NCBI RefSeq assembly: GCF_035590735.1
Contig: NZ_CP141595.1
Span: 1,266,001-1,330,000 of the forward strand
DNA from: Rossellomorea aquimaris
GTDB lineage: Bacteria; Bacillota; Bacilli; Bacillales; Bacillaceae_B
DNA length: 64,000 nt
Direction: 5' to 3'
A program made the position numbers and the translations under genes. Positions within the stretch are counted from its first letter, which is position 1. The number at the start of each line of letters is the position of its first letter. Below the pieces are notes generated by a model. It was not told the DNA's origin and did no database searches. It was given only the letters and a program-made list of their open reading frames with translations. Of this stretch, positions 34,944-43,279 are shown piece by piece.

Positions 34944-35015
34944 ACAAAAAAATTTTAAGAAAACAAACAATACACTTACCGATTTTGACACCTTTGTGAA
35001 CTGCTTGAAAGCCTA

Positions 35016-35156
35016 TTGCAATAGGGATGGGGAAGAGGTATATTATAAGTGTAAAGAACATGTGAAACATTTCACAAATGAAACAGCTACCATATCAAAA
35101 CCATCACAAACTTTGATCAACTGTTTTTTTAATCACTATTGTGAAATATTTCACAA
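35016..35156 (+). promoter_or_regulatory. doxX promoter with two Rex/Fnr-type palindromes
   Basis: TTGCAA (35016-35021), 17 bp, TATATT (35039-35044) is a sigma-A promoter whose -35 lies inside a palindrome CCTATTGCAATAGG. Downstream are TGTGAAACATTTCACA (35061-35076) and the perfect TTGTGAAATATTTCACAA (35139-35156). These match the Rex operator TTGTGAA-N4-TTCACAA and also the Fnr pattern TGTGA-N6-TCACA. Their position after the transcription start favours repression, hence Rex. Confidence 0.7.
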
Positions 35157-35183
35157 TATTCATCGAAAAGGAGATGATCCATC

Positions 35184-35684
35184 ATGAGATGGTGGGAAAA
35201 TCAAAAGGTAAGCATGGCTTGGACAGTGATTAGAATTTGGTTGGGCGTTCAATGGCTGGAAGCGGGTTGGCATAAGGTAAACGATGGTTTTGATGCAAGC
35301 GGCTTCTTGCAAGGAGCATTGGCTAAGGCGACGGGAGATCATCCAGCTGTTCAAGGATGGTATGCAGAATTCCTAAAAGGGTTCGCAATACCGAATGTCG
35401 ATTTATTCAATATTTTGATTCCTTGGGGAGAAATGTTGGTGGGAGTTGGCTTGATTGTCGGCTTCATGACAATACCGGCCCTACTAGCAGGAGCATTCAT
35501 GAACTTAAACTTCTTATTGGCGGGAACAGTGAGCACGAATCCAGTTCTCTACACAGTTGCCATCATCCTTCTTTTTGCCGGCAGAGGGGCATTCTGTTGG
35601 GGAGCTGACCGCTGGGTGATACCATACCTGAAACATATGGTCCTTCCTGAAGGCAAAAAGCATAAAAAGCCGATTGTGGTGTAA
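35184..35684 (+). CDS. DoxX-family membrane protein
   Basis: 166-residue integral membrane protein with four helices, DoxX family. The N-terminal VIRIWLGVQWLEAGWHKV (residues 11-28) and the PWGEMLVGVGLIVGFMT segment near 77 are typical. In archaea DoxD/DoxA form thiosulfate:quinone oxidoreductase; bacterial DoxX proteins are poorly understood membrane proteins linked to redox/sulfur metabolism. ATG follows AAAGGAG. Two Rex/Fnr-type operators upstream suggest control by NADH/NAD+ or oxygen status. Ends at a terminator shared with yfhD. Confidence 0.85.
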   Translation: MRWWENQKVSMAWTVIRIWLGVQWLEAGWHKVNDGFDASGFLQGALAKATGDHPAVQGWYAEFLKGFAIPNVDLFNILIPWGEMLVGVGLIVGFMTIPALLAGAFMNLNFLLAGTVSTNPVLYTVAIILLFAGRGAFCWGADRWVIPYLKHMVLPEGKKHKKPIVV

Positions 35685-35695
35685 TAGAACGTAAT

Positions 35696-35730
35696 GAAAC
35701 CACCCATACTGGTCTCTCATGGGTGGTTTC
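35696..35730. terminator. Bidirectional terminator, doxX / yfhD
   Basis: GAAACCACCCA pairs with TGGGTGGTTTC between the convergent genes. Confidence 0.85.
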
Positions 35731-35777
35731 TTAGTGAATTCCTCAGAACCTATCTTTTTTTACCTACCGGGAGTGCA

Positions 35778-35963
35778 CTATTGGTTTTTCTTCACTCGTG
35801 CACGCTGGTTGGCAGCATTGGCGCGAGCTTGTGCTTCCATATCAGCCTGGTCGGCAAGTTCACGTGAGAACTCTTCGTCAACACCGTCAGATTTGAGCTG
35901 AGCGGGTGTTTGTGGCAAGCTGTTTTTGTTTCCTCGTTTACTATTTCCGCGTGATCTGCCCAA
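35778..35963 (-). CDS. yfhD: YfhD-family small protein
   Basis: 61-residue basic/acidic small protein of the YfhD family of spore formers: basic N-terminus, then SLPQTPAQLKSDGVDEEFSRELADQADMEAQ (family hallmark), then a charged tail. Function unknown; probably spore-associated. I choose TTG at 35963 as start (N-terminus GRSRGNSKRGNKNSLPQ) because the ATG at 35972 abuts the AAAAGGGG ribosome binding site. It follows yfhE across a terminator. Confidence 0.78.
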   Translation of the reverse strand: MGRSRGNSKRGNKNSLPQTPAQLKSDGVDEEFSRELADQADMEAQARANAANQRARVKKNQ

Positions 35964-35997
35964 TATGAACATCCCCTTTTCAGTTGGTTAAAAAAAT

Positions 35998-36027
35998 AAA
36001 GGTACAGACTAAGGAGTCTGTACCTTT
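35998..36027 (-). terminator. Terminator of yfhE
   Basis: AAAGGTACAGACT pairs with AGTCTGTACCTTT around AAGG; the minus strand then reads TATTTTTTTAACC. Confidence 0.85.
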
Positions 36028-36069
36028 ATTCTTCTTCAAAGTAAGGGTTTTTAGTTAGGTAATAATTGT

Positions 36070-36195
36070 CTACCTATGGGCTTTGGAACTGAAACCGCCT
36101 GCACGATCAGCTGCTTTGAATTCTCTTGAATATGTTACTTCCTGTGCACTGGATAGAACCGATTTGTTTTTGTCTTTCTTTTTCTTATTATCCAA
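36070..36195 (-). CDS. yfhE: YfhE-family small protein
   Basis: 41-residue protein with a Lys-rich N-terminus (DNKKKKDKNKSVLSSAQEV) and the YfhE family ending YSREFKAADRAGGFSSKAH. Start is TTG at 36195, nine bases after AAGAAGGG; an ATG at 36207 abuts that site, so a 45-residue form is unlikely. Function unknown. The ribosome binding site lies in the 3' arm of a 14-bp hairpin (36208-36252), so transcripts reading through from yfhF may not be translated. Confidence 0.75.
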   Translation of the reverse strand: MDNKKKKDKNKSVLSSAQEVTYSREFKAADRAGGFSSKAHR

Positions 36196-36207
36196 TCGTA
36201 TGTACAT

Positions 36208-36252
36208 CCCTTCTTTTCAAGATTAATTCTATTTTTGCCTTGAAAAGAAGGG
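36208..36252 (-). promoter_or_regulatory. Perfect 14-bp hairpin masking the yfhE ribosome binding site
   Basis: CCCTTCTTTTCAAG (36208-36221, plus strand) and CTTGAAAAGAAGGG (36239-36252) are exact complements around 17 nt. In minus-strand RNA the second arm contains GAAGGG, the yfhE ribosome binding site. Confidence 0.65.
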
Positions 36253-36266
36253 GGCATACCTGTGAT

Positions 36267-37172
36267 TTAACGATAAATGTCAATCAGTGCACTTTTTAAT
36301 TCAGGGTATTCAAATTGAAAACCGTTTTCTGATAGGACACTCGGGAGTACTTTTTGGCCTTCTAGCACTAAGGCGCTCATTTCACCCATTGCTACTTTTA
36401 AAGCAAGGGAAGGGACAGGGATCCAGTGTGGCCTGCCAAGCACGGAACCAAGTGTTTTTCCAAACTCTTTCATAGAGACCGGGGAGGGTGCAGTCACATT
36501 GACTGGTCCTGAAATGGCTTCTGTCTCAGCGATAAAATGGACAGCCCTTGCGATATCTTTTATATGAACCCATGACATCCATTGATCACCTGAACCAACT
36601 GTTCCCCCTACAAACATTTTATAAGGAAGAGCGATTCGAGGTAGGGCGCCTTCGTCTTTCCCCAGAATAATTCCGAACCGTGCATATGCAACCCTGATGC
36701 TCAGCTGATTCGCCTTGCTCGCTTCTTTTTCCCATATTTGAACGGTTTCTCCTAAAAAGTTGTCTGCTGTTTCCGTTGATGCTTCCGTATACGTATTCGT
36801 TTTTGAAGAAGGATAGTAGCCGATTGCACTGGCGTTAATAAGACACGCAGGTTTCTCTTTCAGTACCTTAATAATGTTCATTACCTCTTGAGTTGAATTG
36901 ATCCGGCTATTGATGATGCGTTTCTTACGCTCATCCGTCCAGCGACCACTGTTGATGGATTCCCCGGCAAGGTTAATGAAAGCTTGAATTCCTTCGAGAT
37001 CCTCTTCTGGCTTCGCCCCGTCGGATAGCCATTTTACGTAGGTAACACCTGAACGATTGTCGTATTTATCCGGATTTCGAGTAAGTATCAAGACTTCATG
37101 ATGGTGTTCGAGTAGTTCCTCCGTCAGAGCCTGCCCGACAAAACCCGTACCACCTGTTATAGCGATCTTCAT
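36267..37172 (-). CDS. yfhF: SDR39U1-type epimerase-like protein YfhF
   Basis: 301-residue NAD(P)-binding protein: the atypical short-chain dehydrogenase SDR39U1 family. Rossmann motif ITGGTGFVGQALTEEL at residues 4-19; INLAGESINSGRW near 86; ASAIGYYP near 115 (the Tyr-containing active-site segment); and the C-terminal DUF1731 domain with GRPHWIPVPSLALKVAMGE. Substrate unknown. I use the third ATG of ATGATGATG (37172), seven bases after GGAGGG. Matches B. subtilis yfhF in content and place. Confidence 0.88.
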   Translation of the reverse strand: MKIAITGGTGFVGQALTEELLEHHHEVLILTRNPDKYDNRSGVTYVKWLSDGAKPEEDLEGIQAFINLAGESINSGRWTDERKKRIINSRINSTQEVMNIIKVLKEKPACLINASAIGYYPSSKTNTYTEASTETADNFLGETVQIWEKEASKANQLSIRVAYARFGIILGKDEGALPRIALPYKMFVGGTVGSGDQWMSWVHIKDIARAVHFIAETEAISGPVNVTAPSPVSMKEFGKTLGSVLGRPHWIPVPSLALKVAMGEMSALVLEGQKVLPSVLSENGFQFEYPELKSALIDIYR

Positions 37173-37262
37173 CATCATCCCTCCAATATACTTATTATTT
37201 TACCTATCTACAGAATAAAAAACATATGCTGAATGTGTTAGGATTACTATGAGGTGGAAAAA

Positions 37263-38069
37263 ATGGGTAAGATTACGAAAATAACGAAGCAAGTAAAGAA
37301 CGATGAGCGTTACAATTTATTTATAGATGGAAGATATGCCTTCAGTGTCGATGAAGCAGTACTGGCGAAGTTCCAGCTCCGAAAAGGTCTGGAAGTCGAT
37401 GAGCTTGAGATTTCGGAGCTTCAGTACGAAGACGATGTGAAAAAAGCATTCAATAAAGCGATTCAATATTTAGCCTATCGAATGCGTACGGAAAAAGAAA
37501 TCAGGGACCATTTACAAGAAGGAGATCCCGAAGATGGAGTCATACAGGAAGTGATTCATAAATTAAATGATATTAAATACATCAATGATTTAGAATTTGC
37601 TCACGCTTTTGTAGGGACGCACATGAATACCTCTGATAAGGGGCCGACTTGGATCCGGGGGGAATTGAGAAGAAAAGGGGTTGATGACCGTTATATCGAA
37701 GAGGCACTTGCTTCATTTACCGAAGAGAAGCAGGTTGATAAAGCGGTCGGTCTCACCGAAAAACTTCTTCAAAAATACCGGAAAGATTCTAAGACGATTG
37801 CCAAGCAAAAAATTGAACAGAACCTGATGCGAAAAGGATATCCGGGTTCTGTCATGAAAATTGTCTGGGAGACAGTACAATCTGATCGTGATGACGATGA
37901 AAAATGGGATGCGGTCTATCACCAGGGGTTAAAGGCACATAGAAAGTTGAGTTCGAAGTATGAGGGATACGAGTATGTCCAGAAAATGAAACAGACCTTG
38001 TATCGAAAAGGTTTCTCTATGGAGGACATCGAAAGACTTTTGGAAGAATTAAAAGAAAATGAAGAATGA
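37263..38069 (+). CDS. recX: Regulatory protein RecX
   Basis: 268-residue RecX, which binds RecA filaments and regulates recombination. The long Bacillus form contains three-helix repeats: KKAFNKAIQYLAYRMRTEKEIRDHL near residue 65, INDLEFAHAFV near 110, WDAVYHQGLKAHRKL near 220. ATG at 37263 follows GAGGTGG; a GTG at 37254 overlaps that site. Divergent from yfhF as in B. subtilis. Confidence 0.92.
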   Translation: MGKITKITKQVKNDERYNLFIDGRYAFSVDEAVLAKFQLRKGLEVDELEISELQYEDDVKKAFNKAIQYLAYRMRTEKEIRDHLQEGDPEDGVIQEVIHKLNDIKYINDLEFAHAFVGTHMNTSDKGPTWIRGELRRKGVDDRYIEEALASFTEEKQVDKAVGLTEKLLQKYRKDSKTIAKQKIEQNLMRKGYPGSVMKIVWETVQSDRDDDEKWDAVYHQGLKAHRKLSSKYEGYEYVQKMKQTLYRKGFSMEDIERLLEELKENEE

Positions 38070-38123
38070 TTTGATGTTATAAAGATAGATTGAACTATAA
38101 GGGAATGACAAGGGGGAGTACGT

Positions 38124-38537
38124 GTGGAGATTTTCACGCTTCTGTTTGCTGGTTTAACACTTCTGCTGCTCATCGGTACGAATAAGAAATTCAAGCTTTA
38201 CACAGGTGGAATTGTCGTGGGGGCAGCCGCACTATTTATCATTGGTGAAATCATCATTAAAGTCCAAACCGGATTCTATACACTTGGGAAGCAAGAGTGG
38301 TATAACCAAGGGTACGCCGAAACCATGGGAAAATGGGTGATGCCATTTTTTCTCTTAGGGGTGGCGATCTTCCTCATCCTCGTGAACATCCGGATGATCC
38401 AGCAGTTTCTCAAAAGAAAAGACGGTATCCGCTGGGTTTGGATGGCTTTTGTCGTTGTTATTGATACCTTCGCTGTATTTTTGGTACCGGTTTTATTATT
38501 TGTGGTTGCCTTTATGTTCTTCCCTTTTGCTCCATAA
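38124..38537 (+). CDS. Four-helix membrane protein, unknown
   Basis: 137-residue membrane protein with four hydrophobic segments (about 2-18, 30-50, 74-92 and 104-130). Not recognised. It lies 54 bp after recX in the yfh block and is not part of the B. subtilis order I recall. Start is GTG at 38124 behind AGGGGGAG. Function unknown. Confidence 0.65.
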   Translation: MEIFTLLFAGLTLLLLIGTNKKFKLYTGGIVVGAAALFIIGEIIIKVQTGFYTLGKQEWYNQGYAETMGKWVMPFFLLGVAIFLILVNIRMIQQFLKRKDGIRWVWMAFVVVIDTFAVFLVPVLLFVVAFMFFPFAP

Positions 38538-38580
38538 ATGAGAAGGCAGTCTTCCTTTAGGGAGGGCTGCCTTTTGAGGT

Positions 38581-39252
38581 TTATTTTTTTGATTCGATGA
38601 CGATTTCGTCTTTTTCTTTGTATTCATTCACAATCAATTCCGCAACTTCTTTAGGAGAGCGAAGCTTTGAAGGATCACTGATATGATCGCTGTTCTCCCA
38701 GAATGGAGTATCCATTCCACCCATATAAGCGTTCACGATGCGAAGATTCGAATCTTCGTACTCCTTCTGTAAACTTTCACCAAATCCTCTGAGGGCAAAC
38801 TTGCTCGCTACATACAATGATTCGTTCTTTTTCCCTCTAAGGCCAGCTGTTGAAATAATGTTAATGATGGTACTATTCTGTTCCAGTTGATTTAGCAGTG
38901 CCTTGGTTAATCGAATGGGACCCAGTGCATTCGTTTCGAACATGCTTACTAATTCATCATCCTCCGTATCCTTGAAGGGGCCGAAATAGCCTATCCCTGC
39001 GTTATGTATGAGTAATTCAACATTACGACCTTTAAGATGATTTTCACCGAATTGTTGAATGTCATGAGTCGACCGAATATCCAATGTGGCAAATGAAACC
39101 TGTCCGCCTATGTTTTCAATTTCTGCTGCAGCTTCTTTTAAGCGGTCTTCAGTTCGAGCAAGAAGGAAGATATGATATCCTTGCTGGCTAAGAAGTTTTC
39201 CTAATTCTTTTCCAAGGCCGGAGCCTCCGCCTGTAATGATGGCTGTTTTCAT
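38581..39252 (-). CDS. Short-chain dehydrogenase/reductase
   Basis: 223-residue classical SDR. Cofactor motif TGGGSGLG (8-15), NNAG equivalent HNAGIG near 87, and catalytic Ser-Tyr-Lys in IISTAG...YVASKFALRG (Tyr near 148, Lys near 152). Resembles YqjQ/YdfG-like oxidoreductases of unknown substrate. ATG at 39252 behind AAAGGATG. It lies next to a mobile-like repeat and is divergent from yfhH. Confidence 0.85.
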   Translation of the reverse strand: MKTAIITGGGSGLGKELGKLLSQQGYHIFLLARTEDRLKEAAAEIENIGGQVSFATLDIRSTHDIQQFGENHLKGRNVELLIHNAGIGYFGPFKDTEDDELVSMFETNALGPIRLTKALLNQLEQNSTIINIISTAGLRGKKNESLYVASKFALRGFGESLQKEYEDSNLRIVNAYMGGMDTPFWENSDHISDPSKLRSPKEVAELIVNEYKEKDEIVIESKK

Positions 39253-39296
39253 AGTGGTGTCATCCTTTCTGGTGTATGTGTTTAGATTTTCTAAAA

Positions 39297-39458
39297 GTGC
39301 TTGTCTGAGCTGACCAGCCGCTTCTGCTTTTCTTATTGTCCAGCTGCGGGGCTAGCCCCGCGAGGTCATAAGCCATGATTGCCAAAAAGGCAAAGTACGC
39401 CTTTTCAGCAATCCCGTCTTATGCTTGTCGGGGCTGACCAAGCCGCTTCCGCTTTTCT
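39297..39458 (-). repeat. 126-bp family element with terminal direct repeats
   Basis: Minus-strand copy: 37-bp terminal repeat beginning AGAAAAGCGGAAGCGGC (39458-39422), an 88-bp core, then a second near-identical terminal repeat (39333-39297). The core contains CCCCGCGGGGC-type dyads and a hairpin AAAAGGCG..TTTGCCTTTTTGG. It fills the divergent region between the SDR gene and yfhH. Same family as 6798-6918 and 51762-52050. Confidence 0.75.
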
Positions 39459-39504
39459 TATTGTATCATTTTCTCTATACTACTATTAGTAGAGGTGATG
39501 AAGA

Positions 39505-39831
39505 ATGGAACAAGAGAGAAGATATAGTGAGATGACGGAGCATGAGCTGAAGCAGGAGATCGCTTCGTTGAAGGAGAAGGCCAGAAAAGCTGAACAGCTG
39601 GGGATAGTGAATGAGTTTGCCGTTTTGGAGCGCAAGGCACTTATGGCACAGGCTTATTTGATGAATCCCGACGCCTACAAGCCTGGCGGGATATACGCGA
39701 TAGAAGGAGATCCCGGTACATATTTCAAAGTCGACTATTTAAACGGGGTATTTGCCTGGGGATATCGCCTGGGTGGAGATGGAAAAGAAGAAGCACTGCC
39801 GATTTCCCTTTTAGCAGGGGAAAAGAAGTAA
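39505..39831 (+). CDS. yfhH: YfhH-family protein (DUF1811)
   Basis: 108-residue soluble protein of the YfhH family. The N-terminal half is an amphipathic helical coil (EMTEHELKQEIASLKEKARKAEQ), and the second half is a small beta domain (GGIYAIEGDPGTYFKVDYLNGVFAWGY). Function unknown. ATG after AGAGGTGA. Follows the B. subtilis order; ends in a terminator. Confidence 0.85.
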   Translation: MEQERRYSEMTEHELKQEIASLKEKARKAEQLGIVNEFAVLERKALMAQAYLMNPDAYKPGGIYAIEGDPGTYFKVDYLNGVFAWGYRLGGDGKEEALPISLLAGEKK

Positions 39832-39836
39832 TGAAG

Positions 39837-39864
39837 AGGTCCGTCATAAGGACGGACCTCGGAA
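39837..39864. terminator. Bidirectional terminator, yfhH
   Basis: GAGGTCCGTC pairs with GACGGACCTC around ATAAG. Part of a family of GGACGGACC palindromes seen again near 40.67 and 44.70 kb. Confidence 0.8.
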
Positions 39865-39872
39865 GAAGAAGT

Positions 39873-40031
39873 CTAGGAACGCTTGCGTGTCTGGTTCTCT
39901 AGAATGATTAAGTCTTGAGTTTGTGTGGTTTGTCCATTAGCTTGGGAATGGGCATGCTTTGGATTGTAGAATGCCTTGTTAAATGGACTGCTGTACTTAT
40001 TTCGGTAGAAGTTGTTTTTCATGTTTGCCAT
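39873..40031 (-). CDS. 52-residue small protein, YpzG-like
   Basis: Small hydrophilic protein, N-terminus ANMKNNFYRNKYSSPFNKAF, ending in TQDLIILENQTRKRS, with NPKHAHSQANGQTTQ in the middle; this resembles the YpzG family of Bacillus small proteins, a tentative match. ATG lies 8 bases after GGGGG. It follows sspK on the same strand, suggesting a spore-linked setting. Confidence 0.65.
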   Translation of the reverse strand: MANMKNNFYRNKYSSPFNKAFYNPKHAHSQANGQTTQTQDLIILENQTRKRS

Positions 40032-40063
40032 CGTAACTACCCCCTAAACAAATTTTCACTTCA

Positions 40064-40228
40064 TTAAAGTGAGTCGTGATCTCTTTCTCCAGAAGCTTTC
40101 ATACGTTCTTGAGGATGGGTGTTGATGGTGCCATTAGCCCTTTTAGATGCAAATTCCGCTTTAGCTCTCGGTTCACCTTCGAATTTATTGTTATTCATGT
40201 TGGGGAACCCTGTCGTTTTATTTCGCAT
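40064..40228 (-). CDS. sspK: Small acid-soluble spore protein K
   Basis: 54-residue minor spore protein. [19 protein letters not shown] and [20 protein letters not shown] match B. subtilis SspK nearly motif for motif. Spore core protein, presumably transcribed late in the forespore by sigma-G. ATG after TAGGAGG. Sits between yfhH and yfhJ as in B. subtilis. Confidence 0.92.
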   Translation of the reverse strand: MRNKTTGFPNMNNNKFEGEPRAKAEFASKRANGTINTHPQERMKASGERDHDSL

Positions 40229-40376
40229 AAAGTGCCTCCTAAAAGGTGAATTTTCTGACTCATACCGTGAAGAAGCAAAGGTTCAACCAAGCTTAACCAC
40301 GTACTAATAGTATGGGTGAATTGGTGTACATTATCATAAAAGAGGGTACTAAATATATGGAAAAGGAGGAGACAAA

Positions 40377-40652
40377 ATGGAGTCAACATTCCACGAATTA
40401 ACACAATTGTTAATTGAAAAAAATAATAAGCTCTCGTATGAAAAAGCGAGAACCTGGATCGAACTTGTGTGGGAGGATTTCGAAGCAACATACGCAAAAG
40501 CAGGTTACGATTATAAAGGGAAGGCAGTAACGGAAAAAGTCGTTCGGCAATGGGTCAATACATACGGAGAACAAATCCACGAATTCGCTGCACAAAACCC
40601 TAAATACAAACACCTGATCGATGATAAAGAAGATGATGATTTAGTACATTAA
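40377..40652 (+). CDS. yfhJ: YfhJ, WVELL family
   Basis: 91-residue soluble helical protein with the WVELL-family motif ARTWIELVWEDFEATYAKAG (residues 24-43) and VVRQWVNTYGEQIHEF. Function unknown; conserved in Bacillales. ATG after AAGGAGGA. Divergent from sspK. Followed by a terminator. Confidence 0.88.
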   Translation: MESTFHELTQLLIEKNNKLSYEKARTWIELVWEDFEATYAKAGYDYKGKAVTEKVVRQWVNTYGEQIHEFAAQNPKYKHLIDDKEDDDLVH

Positions 40653-40656
40653 AGTG

Positions 40657-40694
40657 ATGAGGGACGGACCTTGAAAAAGGTCCATCCCTCACTG
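40657..40694. terminator. Bidirectional terminator, yfhJ / yfhP
   Basis: GTGATGAGGGACGGACCTT pairs with AAGGTCCATCCCTCACTG-type arm around a short AAAA loop, with one G-U and small irregularities. Confidence 0.8.
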
Positions 40695-40696
40695 AT

Positions 40697-41683
40697 TTAA
40701 TCGATTAAAATGTCGATGTCAACTTTTGAGCGAAGTTTTTCTTCGCTGAAGACCCATCCTGTGTAGGAGCTGACGATGTTCAGGTCTTTGTCGAGCTGTA
40801 CCAGGGCGACAAAAGGATAGTGTCCATTATTTCTGTAGCGAAGATCAATGAAGCGTACTTCAAAGTGATCATCGTATTCGTCCACTTCCCAGCGGAAAAC
40901 CGGCGAAAAGGAGAGAAAGGCGGCCAGGTTTTTATCTTTTTTTGCAGCATTGATTACTGGATTCTCTGGTATCGGTATCCGTTCGAATTTATCAAAAATC
41001 GTAATTGACCGTCTGAATGCCCGTGCGACATAATAATGCTCCTTTGTTACGATCGCAAGGCGCCATTGGAAAAACCGAATCGTCGGTGAAACGATGATTT
41101 TTTCCGCTTTAGGGATTCTTCTCTTCACCGCATTTTTTACGGCTTTTTGAACCTGGAATCTCAATACATAATAAGCAAAAATCACAATGTACATGACCAA
41201 AAAGGTTTTTCCGGGTGGCAATCCTATGCCCCACAGAATCAATCCGCCAATATGAATACCAAAGATAATCGGATCAAACGTGTTAATGACCCCTAATGCG
41301 ACCCATTTCGACGAAATCGGCCTGATTGCCTGGGTGCCATAGGCGTTGAAAATGTCGACAAATACATGGAGGAATACGGCCACAAATGTCCAAATCCATA
41401 AATGAAGCAAATCTGCTCCCGGGAAAAATGGATATAGACAAGCGACAATTAAAAGCGGCCAAAGAGCAACGGCCGGAATGCTATGGGTGATGCCTCGGTG
41501 ATGACGTATATAAACGGCATTATTGCGTAATTTCAGAACGGTATCGATGTCTGGTATTTGAGAGCCGATGACTGCTGCAACTAACACACTTTGAGAAGTG
41601 GCTGCACTTTCAGCAACAACGGGATCCAGGGTGGCTAAGCCCCCTAGAGCGAAACCCATGACGATATGAGTGCCTGTATCCAA
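40697..41683 (-). CDS. yfhP: YfhP, YdjM-like membrane metal-dependent hydrolase
   Basis: 328-residue membrane protein of the YdjM/LexA-binding-hydrolase family. The N-terminal DTGTHIVMGFALGG and IPDIDTVLKL (DxD) plus IRHHRGITHSIPAV near residue 58 form the predicted metal site (His/Asp). Several membrane helices at 90-170, then a soluble C-terminal domain. B. subtilis yfhP has been described as a negative regulator of yfhQRST; activity unproven. ATG after GGGAGGA. Place matches B. subtilis. Confidence 0.88.
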   Translation of the reverse strand: MDTGTHIVMGFALGGLATLDPVVAESAATSQSVLVAAVIGSQIPDIDTVLKLRNNAVYIRHHRGITHSIPAVALWPLLIVACLYPFFPGADLLHLWIWTFVAVFLHVFVDIFNAYGTQAIRPISSKWVALGVINTFDPIIFGIHIGGLILWGIGLPPGKTFLVMYIVIFAYYVLRFQVQKAVKNAVKRRIPKAEKIIVSPTIRFFQWRLAIVTKEHYYVARAFRRSITIFDKFERIPIPENPVINAAKKDKNLAAFLSFSPVFRWEVDEYDDHFEVRFIDLRYRNNGHYPFVALVQLDKDLNIVSSYTGWVFSEEKLRSKVDIDILID

Positions 41684-41773
41684 AAAAAGTCCTCCCTTGG
41701 CTCATTTTCATCTGTTTTCTTTATGCCTTGTATTCATTTTTGAACATGATATGGTTAAAAGGAGTTTATTTCA

Positions 41774-42082
41774 ATGAAAAACACTTTACACATTTACTTG
41801 GAATATGAAATAAAACAAAATTTTCAACCTCAATATAATCAGATTATGAACAATATCGTAGCGACATTACCACAATACGACGCCTTTAATATCCAGTGGG
41901 AAAAGTCTGAAGCCGACCCTAATCGTTACATCGAACGGTTTATTGTGCCTACTGAATCCCATTTCCATGTTTTGAAACGTTTACGAACTTCCCGGCGTCA
42001 TTTATTATTTGGTTTATTGGACGAATGTATTTGTGGAGGGTTAAAAGAAATAAACCTTGTTGGCTTAAAAACACAGCTTTAA
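41774..42082 (+). CDS. Unrecognised 102-residue protein
   Basis: Soluble mixed alpha/beta protein (KNTLHIYLEYEIKQN at the start, NRYIERFIVPTESHF in the middle, LLDECICGGLKEINLVGL near the end). No family recognised; the pattern would fit a small ferredoxin-like domain. ATG after AAAGGAG. It lies 49 bp before mutY on the same strand and may be cotranscribed with it. Confidence 0.65.
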   Translation: MKNTLHIYLEYEIKQNFQPQYNQIMNNIVATLPQYDAFNIQWEKSEADPNRYIERFIVPTESHFHVLKRLRTSRRHLLFGLLDECICGGLKEINLVGLKTQL

Positions 42083-42131
42083 TTATTTATTCCCTATTCA
42101 ACGTAACATTTAACATCCTGGAGGTACAAAA

Positions 42132-43238
42132 TTGATAGAAGAACCATTGAAACATTTACAGACCATTAACCGTGAGGAATTTCAGAAGAATTTACTATCA
42201 TGGTTTTCAAGTGAACAACGCGATCTACCATGGAGGAAGGATCAAGATCCCTATAAAGTGTGGGTATCTGAAATCATGCTCCAGCAAACAAGGGTGGATA
42301 CGGTCATACCTTATTTTAACCGATTCATCGAGAAATTTCCTACCATAGATGCTCTTGCTGCAGCAGACGAAGAAGATGTGTTGAAAGCATGGGAAGGACT
42401 CGGCTATTATTCGAGAGTCAGGAATCTTCAGTCTGCTGTCAAAGAAGTGAGTGAAAAGTATGGAGGAATCGTCCCGGATACACCGAAAGAAATATCGTCA
42501 TTAAAAGGTGTGGGACCATACACTGCGGGGGCCATTTTGAGTATTGCCTACAGCAAACCGGAGCCTGCTGTCGACGGAAATGTCATGAGGGTATTTTCAC
42601 GTATTTTATCCATCTGGCTCGATATTGCCAAACCTGCATCACGCAAGGTATTTGAACAAGCAGTCAGAAATTTGATATCTGAAGAGAATCCATCGTATTT
42701 CAATCAAGCACTGATGGAGCTTGGGGCACTGATTTGCACACCGACATCACCATCCTGCTTACTATGTCCTGTCCGGGAGCACTGTCAGGCATTTGAAGAA
42801 GGAGTGCAAACAGAACTTCCAATTAAATCGAAAAAGAAATCTGCACGTAAACTGAATATGGCGGCAGCCGTTTTGTTTACGGAAGATGATCGAGTCGTCA
42901 TTCATAAACGTCCGGGTAAAGGACTGCTCGCAAATTTATGGGAATTCCCTAATTTTGAAGTGGGAAATTCAAGCGGCGGTCGAAAGCAATTGCTTGATCA
43001 AATGGAGGAAGAATACAAGGTGGATTGCTCTTTGAAAGCAGGAGTAGTCACGAAAATCCAACATATATTCTCTCACATAGTTTGGGATATTGAAGTATAT
43101 GTGGGGTCTATCGATAGTACTACTCTTGATGTCACCGACCTGATTGCCGTTACGACCGAAGAATTGGATAAATATGCCTTTCCCGTCTCCCATCAGAAAA
43201 TCTGGAAGGAAACCGGAGCAGGAATACTACAGAAATAA
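42132..43238 (+). CDS. mutY: Adenine DNA glycosylase MutY
   Basis: 368-residue base-excision enzyme that removes A opposite 8-oxoguanine. Catalytic Glu47 in [11 protein letters not shown], helix-hairpin-helix [15 protein letters not shown] near residue 118, catalytic Asp near 146 in PAVDGNVMR, four-Cys iron-sulfur cluster C-x6-C-x2-C-x5-C in [17 protein letters not shown] near 202, and a C-terminal NUDIX-like 8-oxoG recognition domain. Start TTG at 42132 after GGAGGT. B. subtilis equivalent is yfhQ. Confidence 0.95.
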   Translation: MIEEPLKHLQTINREEFQKNLLSWFSSEQRDLPWRKDQDPYKVWVSEIMLQQTRVDTVIPYFNRFIEKFPTIDALAAADEEDVLKAWEGLGYYSRVRNLQSAVKEVSEKYGGIVPDTPKEISSLKGVGPYTAGAILSIAYSKPEPAVDGNVMRVFSRILSIWLDIAKPASRKVFEQAVRNLISEENPSYFNQALMELGALICTPTSPSCLLCPVREHCQAFEEGVQTELPIKSKKKSARKLNMAAAVLFTEDDRVVIHKRPGKGLLANLWEFPNFEVGNSSGGRKQLLDQMEEEYKVDCSLKAGVVTKIQHIFSHIVWDIEVYVGSIDSTTLDVTDLIAVTTEELDKYAFPVSHQKIWKETGAGILQK

Positions 43239-43270
43239 AAAAGAGCAGCCTGATTGGTTGCTCTTTGTAT
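43236..43270. terminator. Terminator after mutY
   Basis: AAAGAGCAGCC pairs with GGTTGCTCTTT around TGATT, between convergent mutY and yfhS. Confidence 0.8.
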
Positions 43271-43279
43271 AGTATCATC

